A DNA stretch of 64,000 nt from Echinicola soli (GCF_006575665.1 NZ_CP041253.1:2827001-2891000); one strand, 5' to 3'; positions 26,929 through 37,245 are shown, numbered from the stretch's first letter. Numbers and translations: made by a program. The notes: generated from the letters alone by a model not told the origin.

Positions 26929-29900
26929 ATGAAAAATATATTACATGGTCTTATTATGATCGGAAAATACTATTTGTATGGATTTGTGCTGCAGCTGCTG
27001 TTTTTGAACCTGCTGCATGCCATGCCTACAAAAGCCCAGGGATCATTGGACATGCAGAAGGTCATAGTGAGCCTTCAAGTGGAAAATGAACCCCTATCAA
27101 GTGTGTTTCGCCACGTAGAGGAACAGTCAGAATTCGTTTTCGTCTATGATGACCAGCTGGAAGCGGCTGTCGGAAACGTAAGCCTTCAGGTAGGCAATAA
27201 AACCCTGGAAGAAGCCCTCTATCAGTTGGCAGCAGAAAATGGGCTTTCTTTCAAACAGGTAAACAATCGCATTAGTGTCAAGAAAAATTCTCCGGAGCAA
27301 CCAGCAGTATTGGAAGTGGTGCGTGAGGATAAAGTGACAGGTACTGTGCTGGATGATACCGGCTACCCTCTTCCCGGAGCTACGGTTTTGGTAAAAGGTA
27401 CGACCAATGGTACGGTGACCAATTTGGATGGGAAGTATGAAATCAATGTAAACGAGGGTGATGTGATCGTCTTTTCGTTTGTTGGTTTTGCCAGCCAGGA
27501 AGTCCCCTATACAGGCCAAACCAAAATCGATATCACCATGGCTGCTGATGAAACCGCTCTAGATGAGGTGGTAGTGGTAGGTTATGGTACCCAGAAAAAG
27601 GTGAATCTTACCGGTGCAGTATCGGCAGTGGACAGTGAAGAGGTGTCGAGGAAGCCTGTGGGGCAAGTGTCCTCAGCACTTCAAGGTGTGGCTCCGGGCT
27701 TGACCGTAACCCAAAGAAGCGGCCAGCCTGGTGCAGATCAAGGAACCATACGTATTCGTGGTATTGGCACCTTGAGCAGTAATGACCCCTTGGTGCTGGT
27801 GGATGGTGTCCAGTATGACATCAATGATGTGGATGCCAATGATATAGCGTCCATTTCAGTTCTAAAGGATGCGGCAGCGGCCTCTATTTACGGTGTACGT
27901 GCCGCCAATGGAGTGGTGCTGATTACGACCAAAAGAGGAAAAGACGGCAAGCCAAAGGTTAACTACAATAATTATTTTGGTGTCCAAGAGCCTACACGGA
28001 TGAGCGAGTTTGTCGGGGCGCAGGATTTTATGAGATTGGCTAATACCATGTACACCAATTCGGGAGCAGGTGCTATTTACTCGGATGATCAAATTGCTGC
28101 ATACAATGACCCCAACAGGGATCGATTGGCTTATCCTGATAATTACTGGTTGGACAAGGTGCTGACGGGATCAGGCTTTCAGCAAAGCCATAGTTTGGCG
28201 ATTTCCGGTGGGAGCGAAAATGTCAATTATCGTTTTTCTACCAATTATTTTGACCAACAAGGGTTGATTGAAAACATGAACTTTGACCGATTGACGGTGC
28301 GTTTGAACACCGATATCAAAGTTTCCGAGAAAGTAAACTTCAATGCGGACATCTCCGCTAATATCTCTGACCGGGAAGAACCGCAAGGAGTTTCCGGTTC
28401 GGCCTGGTACCAGTTTGGACAAGCGGCCATTATCAATCCCATCACCCCTGATCGATATGCCAATGGCGAATGGGCAGTGATCCGTGGAGGCCAAAATCCA
28501 CTAAGACTACAAGAAGAAGGGGGGATTTATGGTTATAAGGAAAACTTATTTACCGGTAATTTTCAGGCAGATTATGAAATCATTGAAGGGTTAAAGCTGA
28601 CTGGAAAGGCATCCATTAACTACCGTTCGGATTATACCAGTCTTCATGATAAGGGGCTGGACTATTTTCCACCGGAAGGCTCTACAGTGACCATTGGCCG
28701 TAACGAGATTACCAAGCAATCTACCGATTATTGGTTCCGGAACTTCCAAGGGTTGGTCAATTATACCAAAAACTTTGGAGAGGACCATAGTCTTCACGTC
28801 CTGGGCGGTATTTCCAGTTTGACCCAGACCAATGATATCTTGAGCGGTTACCGCGTAAACCTGGCCACTGGAGATTTGGAACAGATCGATGCCGGAGCCG
28901 AGAGCGGTCAGGAAACTTCCGGTACAGCGGATGAGTATGCTTTACTTTCCTTCTTTGGCCGGGTAAATTACGCGTTTAAGGACAAATATTTATTGGAAGC
29001 CAATATCCGCCGTGATGGCTCCAGCCGTTTTGCCAATGGGCAGAAGTGGGGCGTGTTCCCTTCATTTTCTGTCGGCTGGAGGATTTCTCAGGAGTCTTTT
29101 ATGAAAGATATTTCCTTTATCGATGACCTGAAGCTAAGAGGTTCTTGGGGGGTGCTGGGAAATGACAATATCGGGGGCAATTATCCTTACCAGACCAGTT
29201 ACAACCTAAACAGTTATCCTTTTGGAGCAGATAGACAGCTGTATCCAACAGCCGGTTTGTCCAGGTATCCCAATGATATCTTGAGCTGGGAGACTACCAA
29301 GATGGCCGATGTGGGATTTGACCTGTCCATCTTGGAAGGGAAGTTCGATTTTACCTTTGACTATTATGTAAAAAACACGGAAGATATTCTGTACACTCTC
29401 CCCATTCCAGGCACCGTAGGCCTTCCTGCTCCTTCTCAGAATGTGGGGAGCATGCGAAACAAAGGCTGGGAGTTTACTGCCAACTACCATGGCCAAGCAG
29501 GAAATGACTTTACCTTTGACATCGGTGCCAATATCGCTGATGTAAAGAATGAGGTGACTTATTTTGGTGATGCCGATTACCTCACTACAGACAATAACGA
29601 TATCACCACCGCTTACCGTGTAGGATATCCCCTTGGGGCTTTTTACGGTTATATTGCTGACGGGATCTTCCAGTCTGCCGATGAAGTGGCCAATAATCCT
29701 TCCCAGCCAGGTTCTCCCGCAGCCGGAGACCTGAATTACCGAGATGTAAATGGAGATGGTGTGGTCAATGCCGATGACAGGGTGTATTTGGGAAGTGATA
29801 TCCCAAGGTATACCTATGGCCTGAACCTCAGCGCAAATTACAAGCAGTTTAGTTTGACAGCCTTCTTCCAGGGCGTAGCCAAAGTGGACATCAACACACT

Positions 29901-30267
29901 GGTGCTGATGCGCGCGCCGACCAGTACAGATGGGAACTTCCGTCCTGATCATTTGGACAGTTGGACACCTGAAAATACAGGTGCATCCTTCCCTAGGCTT
30001 ACCACTTCGGAGAGGAATTATCAATCCTCCAGCTACTGGGTAGAGAGCGGTGCTTATGTGCGACTGAAAACCCTGCAACTGAACTATAATCTGCCTTCAA
30101 GCTTTCTTGATGCAGCCAAGATTTCCAGGGCAAGACTTTTTGTGACCGGGCAAAACCTATTTACACTATCAGGACTGGCCAGTGACATTGATCCGGAAGC
30201 ACCGAATGATAACCGTTATTATCCGCAGGTGAAGACCTATACCGTCGGTTTAAGTGTTGAATTTTAA
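26929..30267 (+). CDS. SusC/RagA-family TonB-dependent transporter with STN domain
   Basis: The 1112-residue outer-membrane protein has a long signal region (to about AQGS, residue 40), an STN signalling domain (about 50-115), a carboxypeptidase-regulatory-like domain (about 135-215, VTGTVLDDTGYPLPGATVLV), the plug (VVVGYGTQKKVNLTGAVS, about 215) and a C-terminal barrel. The STN domain is the part that contacts FecR anti-sigma factors, matching the upstream pair. With SusD it should import large oligosaccharides. The ATG at 26929 is preferred; an upstream frame to 26857 lacks signal-sequence features. SusD follows at 13 bp. Confidence 0.95.
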   Translation: MKNILHGLIMIGKYYLYGFVLQLLFLNLLHAMPTKAQGSLDMQKVIVSLQVENEPLSSVFRHVEEQSEFVFVYDDQLEAAVGNVSLQVGNKTLEEALYQLAAENGLSFKQVNNRISVKKNSPEQPAVLEVVREDKVTGTVLDDTGYPLPGATVLVKGTTNGTVTNLDGKYEINVNEGDVIVFSFVGFASQEVPYTGQTKIDITMAADETALDEVVVVGYGTQKKVNLTGAVSAVDSEEVSRKPVGQVSSALQGVAPGLTVTQRSGQPGADQGTIRIRGIGTLSSNDPLVLVDGVQYDINDVDANDIASISVLKDAAAASIYGVRAANGVVLITTKRGKDGKPKVNYNNYFGVQEPTRMSEFVGAQDFMRLANTMYTNSGAGAIYSDDQIAAYNDPNRDRLAYPDNYWLDKVLTGSGFQQSHSLAISGGSENVNYRFSTNYFDQQGLIENMNFDRLTVRLNTDIKVSEKVNFNADISANISDREEPQGVSGSAWYQFGQAAIINPITPDRYANGEWAVIRGGQNPLRLQEEGGIYGYKENLFTGNFQADYEIIEGLKLTGKASINYRSDYTSLHDKGLDYFPPEGSTVTIGRNEITKQSTDYWFRNFQGLVNYTKNFGEDHSLHVLGGISSLTQTNDILSGYRVNLATGDLEQIDAGAESGQETSGTADEYALLSFFGRVNYAFKDKYLLEANIRRDGSSRFANGQKWGVFPSFSVGWRISQESFMKDISFIDDLKLRGSWGVLGNDNIGGNYPYQTSYNLNSYPFGADRQLYPTAGLSRYPNDILSWETTKMADVGFDLSILEGKFDFTFDYYVKNTEDILYTLPIPGTVGLPAPSQNVGSMRNKGWEFTANYHGQAGNDFTFDIGANIADVKNEVTYFGDADYLTTDNNDITTAYRVGYPLGAFYGYIADGIFQSADEVANNPSQPGSPAAGDLNYRDVNGDGVVNADDRVYLGSDIPRYTYGLNLSANYKQFSLTAFFQGVAKVDINTLVLMRAPTSTDGNFRPDHLDSWTPENTGASFPRLTTSERNYQSSSYWVESGAYVRLKTLQLNYNLPSSFLDAAKISRARLFVTGQNLFTLSGLASDIDPEAPNDNRYYPQVKTYTVGLSVEF

Positions 30268-30280
30268 GCAGTAGAGACCT

Positions 30281-31855
30281 ATGAAAATATACATAACAGC
30301 ATTATTATTTGCCACGTTGCTACTAGGTACTTCATGTAGTGACTTCTTGGACAGACAGCCATTGGATGAGGTGTCCAGTGGGAATTATTGGGCGACCCCG
30401 GATGATGGGGTAAAGGCAGTGAACAACTGCTATAGATATCTCGGCGACAGCTGGTACAGGATTTTCCTTTCTGCTGCCACAGATGATAGCTACTCTTGGA
30501 GTAATTGGCCCGCGGATGTTCAGTTTGTGGGCAATGGCAGTGCTACCAGTAGCCAGAGTTATTTCAGCCACTTCTGGACCCAGCATTACAATACTATTGC
30601 TGCAGCCAATAACGTCCTGGACAATATCGATGAGATTCCATCGATGGACGAGGATTTGCGAGAACGGCTTAAAGCAGAAGCCAAGGTCATCCGTGCCTAT
30701 GCTTATCAGCAATTGGTAGGGTATTTTGGCGACGTGCCTTTGGTGACTTATATCCAGCCCATTGAGGAGTTCAACGTTTCCAGAACCCCTAAGGAAGAAG
30801 TGGTGGATTTTATCGTGCAGGAATTGGAAGCAGCCAGTGAAGTTTTGCCGGAAAGCTATTCCGGAGATGATGTGGGCAGGGTAACCAAGGGAGCAGCCTT
30901 GGCTTTGGAAGCCAGGACACTGCTGTATGCTGAGCGATGGGCTGAAGCGGCACAAGCTGCTACAGCGGTGATGGAGCTGAATTATACCATTGATGAGGAC
31001 TATCTGAGTCTTTTTGACGGCACCAACACTGACAGCCCTGAAATTATCTTGGCTGCGCAATATATCAAAAACACTTATCCTACCGCCAGTGCCACGTGGC
31101 TGGGAGCGCCTTCATTGGGCGGATGGGGGCAAGTGATACCGCTGAACAGTTTGGTGGAGACCTACGAATGTACCGATGGTTTGCCTATTGATGAATCTCC
31201 ACTCTATGATGCTGAAAATCCTTATGAGAATCGGGATCCACGATTGGGAATGACAATCATCCTACCAGGTACTGTAGTCAATGGTGTTACCATCGATGTC
31301 ACCCAACCCAACTCCATTGACCGTTTGGGACAAAACAATGCATCCTATTCCGGTTACTATTATAGAAAAGGTGTGCCTGCTGATATTGAAGGTAACTGGG
31401 ACAGCAACTCCTACAATGATGAAGTATTGATCCGATATGCAGAAGTCTTGCTGATCTATGCGGAAGCAAAGACACAGTTGGGAGAGATCGATCAGTCTGT
31501 TTATGATGCCATCAACGAGATCAGGGGACGTGTAGGTGTAGAGATGTCTGCTGTGACATCATCCACCGCTCCTTCGCAGGATGCACTGATGGAGGTGATC
31601 ATGAGAGAGAGAAGGGTGGAATTTGCGCTGGAAGAACACCGATTATTTGATATCAGAAGATGGGAGATCGCAGAAGAGGTAATGCCGGGAACGGCATTGG
31701 GAATCTTCAATGATTTTGATGAGAGCCGTGGTGATTTTGGTGAGCATGTTCGTGTGGAAGAGCGCCAATTTGACCCGGAAAGGGATTACCTATGGGCCAT
31801 CCCGGTAAATGAAATAGAAATCAATCCTAATTTGGAGCAAAATCCCAATTGGTAA
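30281..31855 (+). CDS. SusD/RagB-family glycan-binding lipoprotein
   Basis: The 524-residue product has a lipoprotein signal with Cys at about residue 20 (LLLGTSCSDFLDRQPLDEV) and the SusD pattern: an N-terminal helical TPR-like scaffold and a C-terminal region with AEAKTQLG, INEIRGRVGV and MRERRVEFALEEHRLFDIRRW. It sits on the cell surface and closes over the paired SusC as a lid, binding the substrate. It is co-transcribed with SusC and ends at a terminator-like hairpin. Confidence 0.95.
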   Translation: MKIYITALLFATLLLGTSCSDFLDRQPLDEVSSGNYWATPDDGVKAVNNCYRYLGDSWYRIFLSAATDDSYSWSNWPADVQFVGNGSATSSQSYFSHFWTQHYNTIAAANNVLDNIDEIPSMDEDLRERLKAEAKVIRAYAYQQLVGYFGDVPLVTYIQPIEEFNVSRTPKEEVVDFIVQELEAASEVLPESYSGDDVGRVTKGAALALEARTLLYAERWAEAAQAATAVMELNYTIDEDYLSLFDGTNTDSPEIILAAQYIKNTYPTASATWLGAPSLGGWGQVIPLNSLVETYECTDGLPIDESPLYDAENPYENRDPRLGMTIILPGTVVNGVTIDVTQPNSIDRLGQNNASYSGYYYRKGVPADIEGNWDSNSYNDEVLIRYAEVLLIYAEAKTQLGEIDQSVYDAINEIRGRVGVEMSAVTSSTAPSQDALMEVIMRERRVEFALEEHRLFDIRRWEIAEEVMPGTALGIFNDFDESRGDFGEHVRVEERQFDPERDYLWAIPVNEIEINPNLEQNPNW

Positions 31856-31861
31856 TTGGCG

Positions 31862-31899
31862 AAAAGGGTTTGTTGCTGTAAATTGCAATAAACCCTTTT
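31862..31899 (+). terminator. Hairpin after susD (partial terminator)
   Basis: AAAAGGGTTTGTTGC pairs with GCAATAAACCCTTTT (one wobble), followed by T-rich sequence. It lies between the SusD and GH20 genes and may lower transcription into the enzyme genes. Confidence 0.7.
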
Positions 31900-31921
31900 T
31901 ATTTTAGTATCGATAAATGAC

Positions 31922-34216
31922 ATGATAAAAAAAATTAATTTACTTTGGGGGCTTTTGCTGGTATGTTTTGGCTCTTTTGCACAGTCTTCCATGGCTGTTA
32001 ATGAAAAATTTCCAATAATTCCGTTTCCTGTACATTTGGAAGCAGGGCAGGGTGACTTTGAATTGAATGCTTCCACTGCGGTAGTGGTGAAAGGGGGCAA
32101 GTTAGACCTATCCAATGAAGTGGTGTTTCTCAGAGAACTTATAGCAGCCCAGAACCTGGAAGCCAATGCTGTCCAAGAAGGAGAAATAGTATTGGCCTAT
32201 TCGGATGAGCTGGATCATGGAGAAGGATACCGTTTGGAAATCACGCCAGCACAATTGATGATACAAGCAAACACCAATGCAGGGTTCTTTATGGGAATCC
32301 AGACCTTGGGGCAATTGTTTCCTGTTCGGCTGCAAGATGCTTCTCCTGGGCAAATATCCCTTCCAGCGGTAAGGATAGAGGATGCTCCGAAGTATAACTG
32401 GAGAGGGATGCACATTGATGTAGCCCGTCATTTTTTTACCAAGGAATACATCAAGAAATTTATCGATCGGCTTTCGCGATATCACTTCAACAAGCTGCAC
32501 ATGCACTTGACAGATGACCAAGGCTGGCGACTGGAGATCAAGCAGCTTCCTAAGCTTACAGAAGTAGGTGCTTGGAGAACATTTAACAAGCATGACTCCA
32601 TCTGCTGGGAACGTGCCAAAACTAATCCGGATATGGAGATCGATTCCTGGAATATCAAGGAAGTGGATGGTAAGGAAGTATATGGTGGTTTTTATACCCA
32701 GGAAGATATAAAGGAAATCATCGCCTATGCAGCAGCTCGACATATAGAGGTGATTCCTGAAATAGACATGCCCGGCCATATGAGTGCTGCGGTAAGAGCA
32801 TATCCTTATTTGACCGGAGACCAAAAAACAGACTGGGGCGAGTTGTTCAGCAGTCCGCTAAACCCATGTCAGGAAAGTACCTATGCGTTTGCCGAAACAG
32901 TGCTGGATGAAGTAATGGCCTTGTTTCCGAGTGAATATGTTCATATCGGAGCAGATGAGGTGGATAGGGAGTTTTGGGAAACCTCTATGTGCAGGCAGTG
33001 GATGGAAGATAATGGCATCGAAGATGTGGATAAACTACAGAGTTTCTTTGTTAACCATATGGAAGCTTATGTAAAGTCCAAAGGCAAGCAGCTCATTGTT
33101 TGGGATGATGCTTTGGCCGGTGGAATTAGCGCTACAGCTCATGTAATGTATTGGCGAAGTTGGGTAAAAGATGCTCCTTTTCAAGCCGTAGAAAACGGTA
33201 ATGAGGTCATTATGAGTCCCGTAGGTGGAGGCCTTTATTTTGACTATGCACCTGATAAAAGCTCGCTGCGCAAGGTATATACCGTGGATATAGTCCCTGA
33301 GGGATTTACAGCTGCCCAAGCCGACCAGGTGATCGGTGGCCAGGCCAATATATGGACAGAGTATATTCCTTCTGAAGCACGCGCAGATTATATGTATATG
33401 CCGAGGATGACGGCTTTGGCAGAGCGTGTGTGGTCTGATCCCCATGATTTTGAAGGATATTTAACGCGTCTTAATGCACATTACGCTTGGATGCAGCAGC
33501 AGGAGATCAATTATCGTTTACCCGATTTGAGCGGTATTGCTGACATGAACATGTTTGTAGGGAAGGGGGCCCTTGATGTTTCCGCACCAGTAGACTTCCT
33601 GACGATCCATTATACCAGTGACGGCTCCGAGCCCCAAATGGACGATCCACTACTGGACAAGCCGCTAAGAGTGAAAAAGGATACGGATTTTAAAGTAGCG
33701 GCTTTTGGTCCTTCAGGAAATCGAGGGGATGTGTATGAGGTGCCGTTTAAGAAAACCACATATCTGAAGGGTGGGAGAGTGAAAAATGCGCAGCAGGGAC
33801 TGCAGGTGGCTTTTCATAAAGGGACCTTTAAACAGACGGCCTTAATGGAGGGGCATGAAGCAGATGCTATGCGTGAGATTGATGAGTTGGAGATTCCCAA
33901 GGATTTGGGCACGGGGTCTTTTGGAATGGAGTTTACAGGTTATATCCATATTCCAGAGAAGGGAATTTATGACTTTATCCTGACCAGTGACGATGGCAGT
34001 AAACTGTACATCGGTGATCGGGTAGTGGTGGACAATGACGGCTTTCACTCTACCAGGGAAGTAAGCGGGCAAGTGGCCCTTAAAGCAGGCTATCATCCAT
34101 TTAAATTGGATTTCATCGAAGGAGGTGGAGGCTATACACTCATTTTGGAATATATCGATAAGGATGGAGAGAGAAAGCCAGTTCCTGCTGATTGGTTTAG
34201 TATAGAAAGTAAATGA
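31922..34216 (+). CDS. GH20 beta-N-acetylhexosaminidase with PA14 domain
   Basis: The 764-residue exported enzyme (signal peptide cleaved near GSFAQ) has a GH20b N-terminal domain, a catalytic barrel with HMHLTDDQGWRLEIK and the hallmark YVHIGADEVD near residue 340, whose Asp-Glu pair carries substrate-assisted catalysis. A PA14-type carbohydrate-binding domain follows at about 655-760 (GFHSTREVSGQVALKAGYH). It removes terminal GlcNAc or GalNAc. It overlaps the GH92 gene by 4 bp (ATGA), so the two are coupled, and the pair suits N-glycan breakdown. Confidence 0.93.
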   Translation: MIKKINLLWGLLLVCFGSFAQSSMAVNEKFPIIPFPVHLEAGQGDFELNASTAVVVKGGKLDLSNEVVFLRELIAAQNLEANAVQEGEIVLAYSDELDHGEGYRLEITPAQLMIQANTNAGFFMGIQTLGQLFPVRLQDASPGQISLPAVRIEDAPKYNWRGMHIDVARHFFTKEYIKKFIDRLSRYHFNKLHMHLTDDQGWRLEIKQLPKLTEVGAWRTFNKHDSICWERAKTNPDMEIDSWNIKEVDGKEVYGGFYTQEDIKEIIAYAAARHIEVIPEIDMPGHMSAAVRAYPYLTGDQKTDWGELFSSPLNPCQESTYAFAETVLDEVMALFPSEYVHIGADEVDREFWETSMCRQWMEDNGIEDVDKLQSFFVNHMEAYVKSKGKQLIVWDDALAGGISATAHVMYWRSWVKDAPFQAVENGNEVIMSPVGGGLYFDYAPDKSSLRKVYTVDIVPEGFTAAQADQVIGGQANIWTEYIPSEARADYMYMPRMTALAERVWSDPHDFEGYLTRLNAHYAWMQQQEINYRLPDLSGIADMNMFVGKGALDVSAPVDFLTIHYTSDGSEPQMDDPLLDKPLRVKKDTDFKVAAFGPSGNRGDVYEVPFKKTTYLKGGRVKNAQQGLQVAFHKGTFKQTALMEGHEADAMREIDELEIPKDLGTGSFGMEFTGYIHIPEKGIYDFILTSDDGSKLYIGDRVVVDNDGFHSTREVSGQVALKAGYHPFKLDFIEGGGGYTLILEYIDKDGERKPVPADWFSIESK

Positions 34217-36459
34217 ATATGATGAATACTAAGAAATGGATGCACATAGCGATGGTATTTTCCATGACTTACGCCGTGTTTGGATGTGATAAAGAAGAAG
34301 GGTATAAACCGGAAACTATTGCTGAGGCTAATCTTGTGCAATTCGTGAATCCCTATATCGGATCAGGAGGTCATGGCCATGTTTTTGTCGGAGCCAATGT
34401 GCCATTTGGCGGAGTTCAGCTGGGGCCTGTAAACCTCACGGAAGGGTGGGACTGGTGTTCTGGGTACCATTATTCTGATTCGACCATCATAGGTTTTGCT
34501 CATACCCATCTTAGTGGAACCGGCATAGGAGACCTGGGGGATGTTTTGGTTATGCCCATCGTGGGAGATGTGAAAGTGGCCAAAGGCAAACCCGCGCAAC
34601 CTGAGACTGGTTACTTCTCCTATTTTGATCATGAAAATGAAACGGCAGAGGCGGGTTATTATGGTGTCAAGCTGGACCGATACGATGTCTTTGCAGAATT
34701 GACCGCTACTGAGCGAGCCGGTTTTCACCAATATACTTTTCCTGAAAGCAAGGAGTCGAAGTTGTTGTTTAACCTGAAGCAAGGTATAGGCTGGGACGTG
34801 CCGACGAAGACCCATATTGAACTGGTGAATGATACCACATTGACGGGGTATCGTTTTTCCAAAGGCTGGGCGAAGGATCAAAAGATATATTTTGCTGCCA
34901 AACTGTCCAAGCCAGTGGTTTCATTTGAGGTTTTTGATGAAAATCAACCGAAAGAAGGAAAATCCCTTACAGGGAGACAAGTAAAAGCGCTATTGGGGTT
35001 TACTACCTCTGCTGATGAAAAGGTCCTGCTGAAAGTGGGGATATCTCCAGTTAGCGTAGACAATGCCTTGGAAAACCTAAATCAGGAAATTTCCAATTGG
35101 GATTTTGATAAGGCAGTGGCAGAAGCCAAAGCCAAGTGGAATCATGAACTGAACAAAATTCAGGTGGAAATGGATGAAGGGGTGGAGATGACAAAATTCT
35201 ATACAGCTCTGTATCACACCATGATCGCTCCATCGGTTTTCAATGACATCAATGGAGATTATGCGGGTGCCGATGGAAAAGTACGTAATGATACCTCATT
35301 TACCAATTTGACGACTTTTTCACTTTGGGATATTTATAGGGGATGCAGTCCACTTTATACCATTTTTCAGCAAGATAGAATGGGGGATATAGTACAGTCT
35401 ATGCTGAAGATTTATGAGCAGCAGGGCAAGCTTCCCGTTTGGCATTTGGTGGGCAATGAAACCAATACCATGCCCGGTTACAGTGCTGTGCCCATCGTGG
35501 TGGATGCCTATCTCAAAGGAATCCCAATGGACGAGGAATTGGCTTACGAAGCTGTAAAAGCGTCGGCCATGCGTGACGACTTAGGACTGGACAAGGTCAA
35601 AGAACTTGGTTACATCCCCGCTGATGGTGAAGTGGAAAGTGTATCCAAGGGGCTGGAGTATGCCTTATCAGATTGGTGCATAGCACAGATGGCTAAGGAG
35701 CTGGGTAGGCAAGATGACTATGAGTATTATGCCAAAAGAGGGCAAAATTATCGTAATTACTTTGATCCCAAGGTAGGATTTATGAGAGGAAGAATTGGTA
35801 AGCATGAGTGGAGGGAGCCTTTCAGCCCGTTTACTTCCATTCACATGAAAGGGGATTTTACAGAAGGTAATGCATGGCAATACACTTGGCTAGTGCCGCA
35901 GGATGTCAATGGATTGATCGATCTCCTTGGCGGCAAAGAGGCATTTGTTTCCAAACTGGATTCACTCTTCATCGTGGATGGGGACATGGGAGATGAAGCT
36001 TCCAATGACATCACAGGGCTGATAGGGCAGTATGCCCAAGGGAATGAACCGAGCCACCATGTTACTTATATGTATGGTTATGTGGATCAATCGTATAAGA
36101 CCGCAGAAAAGGTGCGCCATATCCTGAAAGACTTATATGCCAACGCCCCTGATGGCCTGAGTGGAAATGAGGATGTCGGTCAAATGTCCGCTTGGTTGGT
36201 ACTTTCTTCGTTGGGCTTCTATCCAGTGGAGCCAGCAGGAGGAAAATATGTTTGGGGCAGCCCAACTGTAAACAACGCTGTCATTCGCATGGACAACGGG
36301 AAAACGCTACAGCTTACCGTTAACAACAATTCATCAAACAATATCTATATTCAGAAAGTGACCTTTAATGGTCAGCCTTACAGTAAACAATTCCTTATGC
36401 ACAAGGATATACTGAAGGGAGGGGAATTGGTAGTAGAGATGGGGGATTCCAAGAAATAA
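34213..36459 (+). CDS. GH92 alpha-mannosidase, lipoprotein
   Basis: The 748-residue product has a lipoprotein signal (MTYAVFGC, Cys at about residue 25) and opens its catalytic region with VNPYIGSGGHGHVFVGANVPFGGVQLGP (quoted in part: NPYIGSGGHGH), a clear GH92 signature. GFAHTHLSGTG and WDIYRGCSPLYTIF also fit. GH92 enzymes are calcium-dependent exo-alpha-mannosidases, mostly alpha-1,2. It is the last gene of the locus and is followed by a strong terminator. Together with GH20 and GH3 it points to a mannose- and GlcNAc-containing glycan. Confidence 0.93.
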   Translation: MNMMNTKKWMHIAMVFSMTYAVFGCDKEEGYKPETIAEANLVQFVNPYIGSGGHGHVFVGANVPFGGVQLGPVNLTEGWDWCSGYHYSDSTIIGFAHTHLSGTGIGDLGDVLVMPIVGDVKVAKGKPAQPETGYFSYFDHENETAEAGYYGVKLDRYDVFAELTATERAGFHQYTFPESKESKLLFNLKQGIGWDVPTKTHIELVNDTTLTGYRFSKGWAKDQKIYFAAKLSKPVVSFEVFDENQPKEGKSLTGRQVKALLGFTTSADEKVLLKVGISPVSVDNALENLNQEISNWDFDKAVAEAKAKWNHELNKIQVEMDEGVEMTKFYTALYHTMIAPSVFNDINGDYAGADGKVRNDTSFTNLTTFSLWDIYRGCSPLYTIFQQDRMGDIVQSMLKIYEQQGKLPVWHLVGNETNTMPGYSAVPIVVDAYLKGIPMDEELAYEAVKASAMRDDLGLDKVKELGYIPADGEVESVSKGLEYALSDWCIAQMAKELGRQDDYEYYAKRGQNYRNYFDPKVGFMRGRIGKHEWREPFSPFTSIHMKGDFTEGNAWQYTWLVPQDVNGLIDLLGGKEAFVSKLDSLFIVDGDMGDEASNDITGLIGQYAQGNEPSHHVTYMYGYVDQSYKTAEKVRHILKDLYANAPDGLSGNEDVGQMSAWLVLSSLGFYPVEPAGGKYVWGSPTVNNAVIRMDNGKTLQLTVNNNSSNNIYIQKVTFNGQPYSKQFLMHKDILKGGELVVEMGDSKK

Positions 36460-36485
36460 GCACGTTAGCTTATTGGAAAGCCAAT

Positions 36486-36523
36486 AAAGACAGGTGGTTA
36501 GGGGTACCACCTGTCTTTTTTTT
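36486..36523 (+). terminator. Rho-independent terminator of the glycan locus
   Basis: AAAGACAGGTGGT (36486-36498) pairs with ACCACCTGTCTTT (36506-36518), followed by a long T run. Confidence 0.88.
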
Positions 36524-36741
36524 CTATGATTTCAATCAGGAGCTATACCTGTTTAGCTATAATGAATATAAAAGTGTTTAGCGTAGATGCCAATGCATCA
36601 TTCAGTCTGAAGCTACTGCTATCGATTGCTCAAAAATGAATTAAGGATTGATTTTCTAAACATGTTTAGAAGAAATTAATTTTTGCTTTAAATGACTAAT
36701 TTATTGGGTTTGGTTTTTATTGAGTTAGCTCGTTTTTTCTT

Positions 36742-37165
36742 GGTTCTATATGATTTACTTTGGGTAAGAATATTTGCCTTTTAACCTGAGTTCGACCATA
36801 AAACCGATATCAATCCGTCATTGCGACAACCGGAGGGAGGAAGCAATTTAGTATTCTTAAGACGGGACTGCTGCGTTCCCGATATCGGGACAGGCTATAC
36901 TTCCTCGCAGTGACGGGAAAGGACTAGGAAAAGGCCGTGGCAACTCGCCACGGCTCCTTCCCGCAAATCACATCCTACGTCCTGTTTGGCACCAAACAAG
37001 CCTGCCTTTGGCACCAGACAGGCCTGCCTTTGGCATCAGACAGGCTCGCAGTGACGGTTTTTAAACTTAGGTTAAAAAGTATCATGAATTTTAGCCGCTT
37101 TCATGAATATTGCTTGATCCAAAATACTGCCCTGCATATTTACCCAAAGTATTCCATTTAGAGCC
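36742..37165. mobile_element. ISL3-like non-autonomous element, family D, copy 1 (424 bp)
   Basis: The left end GGTTCTATATGATTTACT, continuing TTGGGTAA, is matched by the inverted right end (GGCTCTAAATGGAATACT, continuing TTGGGTAA). It is flanked by a perfect 8-bp direct repeat, TTTTTCTT (36734-36741 and 37166-37173). Ends starting GGYTCT and an 8-bp duplication are typical of the ISL3 family. It has no transposase gene. A family B repeat fills most of its interior. Confidence 0.75.
36779..37077. repeat. Repeat family B, copy 2, with internal 22-bp tandem repeats
   Basis: Left end TTTTAACCTGAGTTCGA; right end TTTTTAAACTTAGGTTAAAA, inverted to the left. The interior has CCGTCATTGCGAC, CCCGATATCGGGACAGGC and TTCCTCGCAGTGACGG. 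Two tandem 22-bp units (GCCTGCCTTTGGCACCAGAC-type) lie at 37000-37021 and 37022-37043, with a weaker third before them. Confidence 0.7.
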
Positions 37166-37245
37166 TTTTTCTTTGAGTGGTTAATAAGTATCCATCCGAG
37201 CAAGTCCATATTTCCTATCATGTTGCAAAGTGTTAATGTTGCAGG

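Noticed and set aside
37000..37043. Tandem 22-bp units as a CRISPR-like array
   Set aside because: Only two clear units with no spacers and no cas genes; they are part of a family B repeat.
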